Assembly: GCA_964472305.1 (NCBI GenBank)
Contig: CAYYJR010000004.1
Location: forward strand, 124,001-188,000
DNA: 64,000 nucleotides
Source of the DNA: CAYYJR01 sp964472305
GTDB lineage: Bacteria; Armatimonadota; Hebobacteria; CAIYQO01
Direction: 5' to 3'
Shown here: positions 53,010-61,800 of the stretch, piece after piece
Layout of the letters: every line of letters begins with the position of its first letter
Position numbering within the stretch: position 1 is the first letter of the stretch
Notes under the pieces: generated by a model
Database searches by the model: none
What the model was told of the DNA's origin: nothing
What the model saw: only the letters and a program-made list of their open reading frames with translations
Position numbers and translations under genes: made by a program

Positions 53010-53720
53010 TTACAATTGCGATACGAATATCCCGTCCTTCTTCACCGCTGAACTATGCACATATCGCCGCACGCTTTCCGCTAACGCTTCGGCGATGCGT
53101 TGTTGACCACCGGCATTGCGGATGAAATCAGCATCCGCCTTATGGCTCAACACGACCATCTCCACCGTCACCACCGGCACCGTGCTGAAGATGGAACCGG
53201 TCAGCGCGCCTTGCTTGCGACCCACGGCGGTCTGGCGGTCAGTCTTGATCCCATTGTCGCGCAGCGTTGCGCCAAGCGCGGCGACCATCCCCGCGTGCAA
53301 CAAGCCAGCCGCGCGTTTGCTCGCTGCCATCACGGCGGCCGAGGGACCCACGTGACCGTCATGTTTTCCCGCGTGATCCGGATAATACAATGCGAAACCT
53401 GATCCACGGCCCGTGTCGCAGTGTAAACGCAATAATAACGCGGCATGGACAGCGTTGGCAATCTCCGCGCGCCGGCGGTTGGTGATGAATTCATCGCGGC
53501 TGCGCTTCGTCATTACGACAGTGATGTCATGCGCGCGCAACAGCGACGCCAACCGTTGTGCCACTTGCCAGTTCATCGCCAATTCCGTCACCCCGTTTTG
53601 CACCGTGCACGCGGCATTAACCTCCGACGGATGGCCCGGATCGAGACAAATCGTGACGGCACCTGACGGTATGACGATGCAGAGCGTCATGATGACGGAC
53701 ATGATCGAGCGCAACAGCAT
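53010..53720 (-). CDS. N-acetylmuramoyl-L-alanine amidase (Amidase_3), exported
   Basis: 236 residues. A signal peptide (SIMSVIMTLCIVIPSGA) is followed by the catalytic domain: TICLDPGHPSE (zinc His), NGVTELAMNW (zinc Glu), LLLRLHCDTG (zinc His) and VTVEMVVLSHKAD (catalytic Glu). It cuts the amide between muramic acid and the stem peptide. No SH3 or other binding domain is fused. ATG 53720 is preferred, with AGGGA 6 bases upstream; ATG 53747 would spoil the signal peptide. Confidence 0.87.
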   Translation of the reverse strand: MLLRSIMSVIMTLCIVIPSGAVTICLDPGHPSEVNAACTVQNGVTELAMNWQVAQRLASLLRAHDITVVMTKRSRDEFITNRRRAEIANAVHAALLLRLHCDTGRGSGFALYYPDHAGKHDGHVGPSAAVMAASKRAAGLLHAGMVAALGATLRDNGIKTDRQTAVGRKQGALTGSIFSTVPVVTVEMVVLSHKADADFIRNAGGQQRIAEALAESVRRYVHSSAVKKDGIFVSQL

Positions 53721-53836
53721 GGCTTTCCCTGTATACCTGTTCAACATCCCTTCGCGGCGCGGGGAGAGATTGGGTGGGATGTTCTGTTACTTCCTGATGA
53801 GTGCGAGGCTTTCCTCTCGATACTATTCAATACTCA

Positions 53837-54811
53837 TTATCGCAACCGCGTTGTATTGCCAGAGAATGCCCCGGGAACATCCGTGCTCCCGGGGTAGCGC
53901 AACAGCGCATACGCCAGCAGACGAGCGGTTTGCTCCAGCCGCAGCGCATTCACGCGCGCCGGCACGTCGGCGCGGCGATGATAGGCACGGTCTCGCTCCC
54001 AATGCAGGTAAGCGGTGGGAATGCCATACCGTGCGAACGCTTCGTGATCGCTGCGAGGTTTACTGCGTTCCGCGATAGGCGACAGGCTCAGCGAGTGCGC
54101 GGTGGCCGTCACCTGGTCGCGCCAATGGTTGGATGCGGGCGGCTGGTTGCCGATAAACAAGCGGTCGCCCACCCCCACCATGTCCAGTGAAGTCATGCAG
54201 ACCAGCCGCTTCCGCAGCGCCGCGTTGGTCGCCAGCACCCGCGAGCCATAGTGATGGTGCTCGCGTGTGCGATCGATCATTTCTTCGGCGCCGAACGCTA
54301 CGAAGATACACGTCATCGGCGGTGTGGTAGACCGGAATACGCGTGCCAGTTCCAGCAGCACTGCCACTCCCGACGCGTTGTCGTTGGCTCCCGGCGACGG
54401 CGACTTGCTGTCCAGGTGCGCACCGATCAGCATAGCCTGTGGCGAAGCCCCCGGCAATTCGGCGATCACGTTGCCACTGACGGCGCCGCCGGGCAACTTC
54501 ACCGGCGTGAGCTGCACGTCATAACCGAATTGCCGCAGTTGCCCGGCCACATACTCGCGGGCACGAGCTTCCGTTGCTGATCCCGCACGGCGCACACCGA
54601 TATCACCGGCCAGTACGCGGATATGCTGCCGCATGCGCTGCGGATCGATACCGCGCGCGATCTCCTCCGCTGATTGGCAGGGAGCAGGCGGTGCTGCTGG
54701 CGGCGTTGGTAACGTCCGTGGCGAAGTGATCGGTCGCGGATGGATGACCACGAGCAGCACCGCACACACGCCGATAACTGACAACAGCCCACCGATCACC
54801 CAATTCTTCAC
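53837..54811 (-). CDS. M28-family aminopeptidase, membrane-anchored or exported
   Basis: 324 residues. A hydrophobic N-terminus (VIGGLLSVIGVCAVLLVVI) and Pro-rich linker lead to the M28 domain: IGAHLDSKSPSPGANDNASG (two zinc ligands), FVAFGAEE (catalytic and metal Glu), SLDMVG (Asp) and RAYHRRADV (His). It probably removes N-terminal residues from peptides outside the cytoplasm. The start is GTG 54811, 3 bases after the stop of the SLOG gene; that gene's final GAGGAG codons serve as the ribosome binding site, so the two are translationally coupled. Confidence 0.88.
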   Translation of the reverse strand: MKNWVIGGLLSVIGVCAVLLVVIHPRPITSPRTLPTPPAAPPAPCQSAEEIARGIDPQRMRQHIRVLAGDIGVRRAGSATEARAREYVAGQLRQFGYDVQLTPVKLPGGAVSGNVIAELPGASPQAMLIGAHLDSKSPSPGANDNASGVAVLLELARVFRSTTPPMTCIFVAFGAEEMIDRTREHHHYGSRVLATNAALRKRLVCMTSLDMVGVGDRLFIGNQPPASNHWRDQVTATAHSLSLSPIAERSKPRSDHEAFARYGIPTAYLHWERDRAYHRRADVPARVNALRLEQTARLLAYALLRYPGSTDVPGAFSGNTTRLR

Positions 54812-54814
54812 CGG

Positions 54815-56578
54815 TCACTCCTCGCATGCATCCATGTCCGCAACTATTGTAGCGTGTTCGACGACCAGGCGATACGGGGGCGTGGGGTGAATATGCGCCA
54901 GCGGTGTCCCGCGCCGGCGCGCTGCCCGCACGATTTCCGCCGTGTGCGCACCGCCGGTCGGATCGCACTCGTCCCAGATGGCGATCAGAGCGTCGGACTG
55001 GCGCGCCAGCTCGATGCCGCAGCGACGGTATGCCTGCGCGAGGGCACGCGGAGACAGGGATGCCGCCGGCGGAGCAGTGATTATCACCTGATCGGCGTGC
55101 AACAGCAACGCGACGCATGCGTTGCGGCTTGCAGGTGACAGGCGGCGTAAATATGCGGAAATTTCGCAGGGAAGGATGGCCTGCGCCACACCATTCCGCC
55201 GCAGCGCGACCTCTGTCACCAGGCGCTCTGCACCCTCCCCCAACATCGACAGCACCGCAAACGACGCGCCGGCGCCCAGTTCACTCAGCGCCTCGCTGAT
55301 ACGTTGACGCAATGCCTCGTCCTCAGGCAACTCCGACAGGCCGGTTACCCCAATCACCGGCGACGGCGCGACAGTCTCCAACGGGCCGGCAAGAAAAGCA
55401 TCGACTTGTTCCACTCCGGCTGTCGCGCACCACTGGCGCAGGATCAGCGCGAGTTGCTGTCGCGTGGATGCGATAGCGGATTCCCGGTCAGCATGCCGGG
55501 CGAACGCCGCCAGAAAGTGATTGCGCGCCGGCGCCCAATGGCCGCACAGCAACTCCGCCTCCGCCAGGGTGACCTGCGCCCAATAGCCCCACCCAGCCGC
55601 GCCGTCTACGGCGAAATATTCACGGCGGCGCCAGTGTGCGCGCAGTCGTTGCAGTACCTCGCCGGCGATGGCGTGAGCGCGGGCTGACTCTCCCATCAGC
55701 AGCGCGGTGGTAGCGGCATTGATGCCCAGGTACGCGTTGGCGTCGTTCCATGCCCAGCCCTCGTGATAGAGCGCCGCGGCCTTGCGCAGCAGGTCGCCGC
55801 GCGCGGGTGTGCGCTGCCACAAGCGTTTATACACCCCGGCGAGGATGCCCAGCAACTCGGTGTCGCGACGAAAATAGCGATTGGCATACAAGGCTTCCAA
55901 CGCCGTACGCGCTTCATCCAGCAAGCCTTCGCGGCTGTAGGACAGACCGATGAGCAGCGGCAGGCGTAAATCGTCGAGATGGCGATCCCACGCCGCGTGC
56001 AAGAGGCGCCGCGCCGCCGGATGCTCGTCGCGTTCGATAAATTTTTCGCCTATTACCGCGGCGAAAACAGGCGTACTGAAGCCCAGATGCGCTCGTGGAC
56101 CGAACAAATCGGCGGCCAGGACATGCAGGTCGGTCTGTGGATCTTCCAGTGCCAATACGATAGCACGCGTTTCCTGCGCCAGGGGAAGCTGTGGCAGCGC
56201 GTCCGCTGTTTCGTCGGCAAAGCGCCAGCGAGTGAAAAACCAATCGAGCAGGCGCTCGGTGCAGACCAGCGCCAACGCGGCGTCGGTGGGGACCGTCGCG
56301 CGCAGCAAGTGACGCGCATCATTACCCAACCGGCGCAGCGCGTGTGCCCAATACCCGCGCTCGGTGGAGAGCAATCCGCACGCCTGCAGCAAGTTCAATC
56401 GCTCATACAGGCGTCCGGTTGCGTCGAGCCCCACCCGCTCCAGCGCGCGAGTAGACAGCACCTCCAGCACCCGTCCCGCGTAGAATACCACCGCCGCATC
56501 AGCGCCGAGGTGGTGCATCTCGCCCATCCGCTGCAGGTCCTGCACCAGGCTGAATTGATGCCGTGATGATTCCGTCAT
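54815..56578 (-). CDS. DUF4145(HEPN-like)-TPR-SLOG fusion protein
   Basis: 587 residues in three parts. Residues 10-120 resemble DUF4145/HEPN-like helical domains, with the diagnostic R83-L-G-N-D-A-R-H90. Residues 175-385 are TPR-like repeats close to the TRAF-binding/DUF4071 type (DTELLGILAGVYKRLW, YLGINAATTALLMG). Residues 408-565 are a SLOG (LOG/DprA-like Rossmann) domain: IGVTGLSELPED, GEGAERLVTEVAL, and SDALIAIWDECDPTGGAHTA. SLOG domains sense or process nucleotide signals in bacterial conflict systems; HEPN domains are often RNases. No transmembrane segment. Start ATG 56578 follows the DHS-like gene by 10 bases; the M28 peptidase is coupled downstream. Confidence 0.75.
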   Translation of the reverse strand: MTESSRHQFSLVQDLQRMGEMHHLGADAAVVFYAGRVLEVLSTRALERVGLDATGRLYERLNLLQACGLLSTERGYWAHALRRLGNDARHLLRATVPTDAALALVCTERLLDWFFTRWRFADETADALPQLPLAQETRAIVLALEDPQTDLHVLAADLFGPRAHLGFSTPVFAAVIGEKFIERDEHPAARRLLHAAWDRHLDDLRLPLLIGLSYSREGLLDEARTALEALYANRYFRRDTELLGILAGVYKRLWQRTPARGDLLRKAAALYHEGWAWNDANAYLGINAATTALLMGESARAHAIAGEVLQRLRAHWRRREYFAVDGAAGWGYWAQVTLAEAELLCGHWAPARNHFLAAFARHADRESAIASTRQQLALILRQWCATAGVEQVDAFLAGPLETVAPSPVIGVTGLSELPEDEALRQRISEALSELGAGASFAVLSMLGEGAERLVTEVALRRNGVAQAILPCEISAYLRRLSPASRNACVALLLHADQVIITAPPAASLSPRALAQAYRRCGIELARQSDALIAIWDECDPTGGAHTAEIVRAARRRGTPLAHIHPTPPYRLVVEHATIVADMDACEE

Positions 56579-56588
56579 GCTACCTCGT

Positions 56589-57704
56589 TTATCCCGCATC
56601 AACCAGCGACGACTGCAACGCGCGATATAGCGCCAGCAGAAAGGCGCGGTTATCCAGGCAGATATATTCCAATGCGCCGCCCATGCGGTAAAAAGTTTTA
56701 CAAAAACGCAGATAATATGCCGGATGGTCCATCGGCGGTTCACCGTGCGTCCAGTCCCAGTCACCGCCTTCCTGGATATCGTTAATCGCCAGCGTGTAGT
56801 CGGACAATGGCTGGCCGTGCGCTTGCAGCGCCAGGTTATTGGCCATCGAGAGTGATTTTTCGAAAATCATCGGGGCCATGATAGCCGAGCCGACGGTCAG
56901 GTGCACGCCGCCGGAAAGCCGACGGATGCTGTCGGCGTAGGTGAGAAAATCGCGTACCGCGCCGCGTCCGATCGCTCCGCCGCAGTTCAACGGATGTGTA
57001 TAAATGATATCGTAGCCGATGCCGGGGTGCACGGTGCACGGCACACCCAGACGGTGGGCGGCGTATTGCACGCTCACCTCGCGTGCGACGTGGGGAATCG
57101 GCATCCAGCCGGCAGGCAGGTCGAACGCCGTGACCAGATAGAGCAAATCAGCCAGCGCGCCAAGCGCTTCATCCGCCGGCGCTTGCGCCAGCGCGGCGCA
57201 CAGTGCATCGCGCGTGGGGAGGCGCAGCCCGTCATCGGCGATCATCTTGCCGATGGACGCGCCGTAACCGAGGCCGGCAACCCCGCCCACCGCGACGGCA
57301 AGGTTGAGGAAGCGTCCGGTCTCGTCCCAGGTTCCGAACCGTCCGTGGGCGGTATTGGCGCGCACGTCCTCGGTGCTGCGACCCACGAAGGCGAACTCCC
57401 AGTCGTGGATGGAGCCGGCGCCGTTCGTCGCGACATGGGTGACCCAGCCATCGTCCAGCAAGCGAATCACCACCGGCGCCAGGCCGTTTTTAATCAGGTG
57501 AGCGCCATACGTGAGCACTACCTGACGTCCCGCCGCGCGCGCGGCCGCGATGCGCGCCGCGACGCGCTCCACCCGCGCCTGCTCCGCCGCGCCGATCGCC
57601 GGCAACGGGCTATCCGGGTTGACGGCAATCTCCGCCATCACCAGCTTGTGTTTGCGTTCCGCCAGGGGAAGCATGCGCAGCCGGGCACGATCCAGACGCC
57701 CCAT
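56589..57704 (-). CDS. Conserved protein, deoxyhypusine synthase-like
   Basis: 371 residues. VVLTYGAHLIKNGLAPVVIR and THVATNGAGSIHDWEFAF form a Rossmann-type pattern similar to the NAD-binding part of deoxyhypusine synthase; later blocks are PIPHVAREVSVQYAAHRLGV and GIGYDIIYTHPLNCGGAIGR. The active-site Lys region of true deoxyhypusine synthase is not recognisable, so function is open. I believe similar proteins are widespread in environmental bacteria, unnamed. ATG 57704 is certain: AGGAGG lies 7 bases upstream. It heads the leftward run, 10 bases before the SLOG-fusion gene. Confidence 0.6.
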   Translation of the reverse strand: MGRLDRARLRMLPLAERKHKLVMAEIAVNPDSPLPAIGAAEQARVERVAARIAAARAAGRQVVLTYGAHLIKNGLAPVVIRLLDDGWVTHVATNGAGSIHDWEFAFVGRSTEDVRANTAHGRFGTWDETGRFLNLAVAVGGVAGLGYGASIGKMIADDGLRLPTRDALCAALAQAPADEALGALADLLYLVTAFDLPAGWMPIPHVAREVSVQYAAHRLGVPCTVHPGIGYDIIYTHPLNCGGAIGRGAVRDFLTYADSIRRLSGGVHLTVGSAIMAPMIFEKSLSMANNLALQAHGQPLSDYTLAINDIQEGGDWDWTHGEPPMDHPAYYLRFCKTFYRMGGALEYICLDNRAFLLALYRALQSSLVDAG

Positions 57705-57884
57705 CTGTGCCTCCTCTTCATCATGCTACCGTGTTGTTCCACAACCGCGGTATGCGTTCCTGCCCGTTGACTTCTTCGGGCACTTGCATAAGAGTATTCC
57801 TTTGTCCGGCAGCGGCAGGAATCGCCGGGTGGGTGGGAAATAACAAGCTTGACAGCTTTGTGGAGTGCCGTTGAAAGGATCACC

Positions 57885-58760
57885 ATGTTTATTGATATCC
57901 ATGTGCATGCGGTCAGCGCCCCAGTGCCGACGCGCAATGGCAAGAGTCTCGCGACCGATGCGGAGTTGATTCAGCAATACGACGCGATGGGGATCGAGCG
58001 CGGCATCCTGCTGCCGCTGGTTTCACCGGAAGCAATGTGGCTGGTGCAGTCGAACGAAGAGATACTGGCGATTGCCGCGCGCCATCCCGACCGTTTCGTG
58101 CCTTTCTGCAATATCGACCCGCGCGCGATGACGAACTCGCCCGAAGCGCCGCTGGAGCAGTTGCTGCGTTATTACCGACAACGCGGGGCGAAAGGTATCG
58201 GCGAGGTGACCGCGAACCTGCCGTTCCTGGAACCGCGCGTGCAGAACTTCTTCACACACGTGGAAGCGATCGGTTTCCCGCTCATTTTTCACATCGCGAC
58301 GCAGATTGGCGGGTGCTACGGTCTCTATGACGAGCCGGGTCTGCCGCAACTCGAAGAATGCCTGCGGCGTTTTCCCGGCTTGCGCTTCATCGGTCATTCG
58401 CAACCGTTCTGGGCGGAAATATCCCAGCTTCGCATGCCGGGCGACCGCGGCGGGTATCCGAATTATCCGGTACTCGGGGAAGGCCGCATCGTTGAGTTGA
58501 TGCGTAACTATCCCAATCTCTACGGCGACTTGTCGGCCGGGAGCGGACACAACGCGCTGGCCCGCGACCCGGAGCATGCGGTGCGCTTTCTGCATGAATT
58601 CCAGGACCGCCTGCTGTTCGGCACCGATATCTGCGCGCCGTTCCAGCAGGCGCCGTTGGCGGGATTCCTGCTCAAGCTCCGCACGGAGGGCCGGTTGGAC
58701 GAAACCGCCTTCCGTAAAATTGCACGGGAGAACGCCGTAAAACTGCTGGGACTGCTTTAG
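57885..58760 (+). CDS. Amidohydrolase-2 family enzyme
   Basis: 291 residues, one complete barrel. MFIDIHVHAVS (metal His pair), GAKGIGEVTANLPF (Glu), PLIFHIATQIGG (His), FIGHSQPFWAEI (His) and LLFGTDICAP (Asp) give a full metal set. Members act as decarboxylases or lactonases on small acids; substrate unknown. ATG 57885 has GAAAGGA 7 bases upstream. It is divergent from the deoxyhypusine-synthase-like gene. The decayed fragment at 49918-50234 belongs to the same superfamily. Confidence 0.85.
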   Translation: MFIDIHVHAVSAPVPTRNGKSLATDAELIQQYDAMGIERGILLPLVSPEAMWLVQSNEEILAIAARHPDRFVPFCNIDPRAMTNSPEAPLEQLLRYYRQRGAKGIGEVTANLPFLEPRVQNFFTHVEAIGFPLIFHIATQIGGCYGLYDEPGLPQLEECLRRFPGLRFIGHSQPFWAEISQLRMPGDRGGYPNYPVLGEGRIVELMRNYPNLYGDLSAGSGHNALARDPEHAVRFLHEFQDRLLFGTDICAPFQQAPLAGFLLKLRTEGRLDETAFRKIARENAVKLLGLL

Positions 58761-58850
58761 CGAAGAACACTGCGCATGCCGGGAACATTTTGCGTGCGTG
58801 CGCCGTCCAACAGGAAAACCGGCAACGTCTTTTCGAAAAGAGGAACTTCG

Positions 58851-61800
58851 ATGGAACGCTTCAGACTGTGTATCTTCGTGTTGCTTGCCGCGTTATCGGT
58901 GATGCTGATCGGCGACGTCGATCGTGTCGCGGGTGAAGATCCGGCACTGCGCACCAAGGCCGCGCAGCAGATGAAAGACGGCAACTGGAAAGATGCCTAC
59001 GAGAGCTTTTCCCAGCTTGCGCTCGATCCCGCCGACAATCCGCTGCTGGTCGGCGATGACCTGAACGATGCGCTCACTTGCCTGGGCCGCCTGGGCCGGG
59101 TGGAGGAGGTTGATGCCTTTCGCGAAAAAGTCATCACGACCCATGCGGGCAACTGGCGGCTCTTGCATACGGCGGCACAATCGTACCTGAATACTGTGCA
59201 CAACGGCTTCATCATCGCCGGCAACTTCAGCCGCGGCGGGCATCGCGGGGGCGGCAAGGCAGTCAACGCCTATGAGCGCGACCGCGTGCGCGCGCTGCAA
59301 CTGATGCAACAGGCTTCCGAAGTCGCCACGCGCGATCGGGATGCTGATGCGCTGGGGCAATTCTATCTGAGTTTCGCGGAAATGCTGCTGGGCAATCGCG
59401 GTTGGAGTGAAGCCTGGCGGCTGCAATATCTCACCGACCTGACGGTCCTCCCCGACTACGACGAAGGCTACTGGTATGGGGGGCGTAATCCGCAGCGCGG
59501 CGCGCCGGTAGACGAGAATGGCACGCCGGTCTACTATTCCGTACCGAAGAGCTGGCAAGACGCGCGCAACGACGGTGAGCGCTGGCGCTGGGCGCAGCAG
59601 CGAGCGGTCGATCTGTCACCCGGCCTGGCTGCGAGCGTGAAGTGGGGATTTGCCCAGTTCCTGCAGGCGCAGTTCGGCCCGCAGACAATGGCGCAGTACG
59701 ATTGGTACTTCCGCGGCCAGACAACTGACGACAGCAAGGGCAACGAATCAGGCCCATATGCGCTGTTCACGCTGGGCGACGATGAAACCATCGCGCGACT
59801 GGCCACCGGCATCAAGCGTTTCAAGCTGCCGGATGAATTCAATTATCATAAAATCTATCAGCAGCTTGCCGATGGCGTGACCCTTGCCGAGGAAGCGCTG
59901 GACGCGCTGGCCGGCGAGTACGAAACCCGGCGGCAGTATGACCGGGCGGCCGACTACTGGCAGCAGGCGATCAAGCGTTTCGGAGCGGGTCACGACCACT
60001 TCCGTGAGCAGCGCCTGGCGCAGATCATCCGCAACTGGGGGCAATTCGAGCCGGTGATGACGCAACCGGCGGGGCAGGGCGCTACCGTCGAATTCCGCTT
60101 CCGCAACGGCACCCATCTCGACCTGACCGCGCAACAGATCGATGTGAAGCGATTGCTGGATGACGTGAAAGCCTATCTCAAATCCAATCCCCGGCAACTC
60201 GATTGGCAGCAGATGGATATCCGCAATATCGGCTGGCGCCTGGTGATGCAGAATCAGGACAAATACCTGGTCAAACAGGTGGCGCAATGGGAACTCGACC
60301 TGCAGCCGCGCCCGCACCACTTCGATAAACGCATCACCATCACCACCCCGCTGCAGAAAGCGGGCGCGTACCTGCTGACCGCGAAAATGGCTGACGGCAA
60401 CACCAGTCGCATCGTGCTGTGGGTGGCGGATACGGCCATCGTGAAGAAGATGCTGGATCAGCAAAATTACTACTTCGTCGCCGACGCGGTGAGCGGAAAA
60501 CCGATCCCCAGGGCGAACCTGGAATACTTCGGCTATCGGCAGGATTGGAAGCGCGAAGGGAACGGCGGGCACTACGACATTACCACGCGCAACTTCGCCG
60601 AGTTTACCGACGCGGACGGCCAGCTCTTCCTCAAACCGGGGCAGCAGGATCAGAACTATCAGTGGGTTATCGTCGCCACCCAGGGCGAACGGATGGCCTA
60701 CCTGGGCTTCACCGGCGCCTGGTGCGGCAACTACTACGATGAACAGTATAACGCGACGAAAACCTTCGTTATCACCGACCGTCCGGTGTATCGTCCCGCG
60801 CAACCGGTCAAGTTCAAATGCTGGATCAATCACGCGCAGTACGACCAGGAGGGGAACAGCGCGTTCGCCGGGCGGCAGTTCCTGGTGCGCATCGACAATC
60901 CGAAAGGCGAGAAGGTTTTCGAGAACACCTTCACTGCCGATGAGTATGGCGGTCTGCAGGGTGAATTCACGTTGGAGAAGGATGCCACGCTGGGCACCTA
61001 TCAATTGTCTTTCCCCAAAGGTGAGGGCAACGGCAGCTTCCGCGTGGAGGAATATAAGAAACCGGAATTCGAGGTAACGGTGGTTGCGCCGGAGAAGCCG
61101 GTGATGTTGGGTGAAACGATCACCGCCACCATCAAGGCCAATTATTATTTCGGCGCGCCGGTGACGGATGCGAAGGTGAAGTATAAGATCCTGCGCTCCA
61201 ATTACAGCGCCAACTGGTATCCTGTCGCGTATTGGGACTGGTTTTACGGTGCAGGTTACTGGTGGTACGCCTGCGATTATCCCTGGTATCCCGGCTGGCG
61301 CGATTGGGGTTGCCGGCGGCCAGTTCCCTTCTGGTGGGGTTACCAGCGCCAGCAGCAACCTGAGCTGGTAGCGGAGGTGGAAGCGCCCATCGGCCCTGAT
61401 GGCACGGTGAAGGTGGAGATCGACACCGCCATCGCCAAAGCGATCCAGGGTGACACCGATCACCGCTACGAAATCACCGCCGAGGTGACCGACCAGTCGC
61501 GACGGACCATCGTCGGCCAGGGTGCGGTGCTGGTGGCGCGCAAGCCGTTCAAGGTGTACGCGTGGGTGGATCGCGGTTATTATCGCGTCGGCGACGTGAT
61601 CCAAGCTGATTTCAACGCGCAAACGCTGGATAACCAGCCCGTGCAGGGGAAAGGCGAATTGCGCCTGCTGAAGATCAGTTATCCGCGGCAAAACGGCCAG
61701 GGACAGCCGGTAGAGACGGAAGTACAGCGCTGGGATCTTCCCACCGGTGACGACGGCCGCGCCCACCTGCAGATGAAAGCCGAACGCGCCGGGCAGTACC

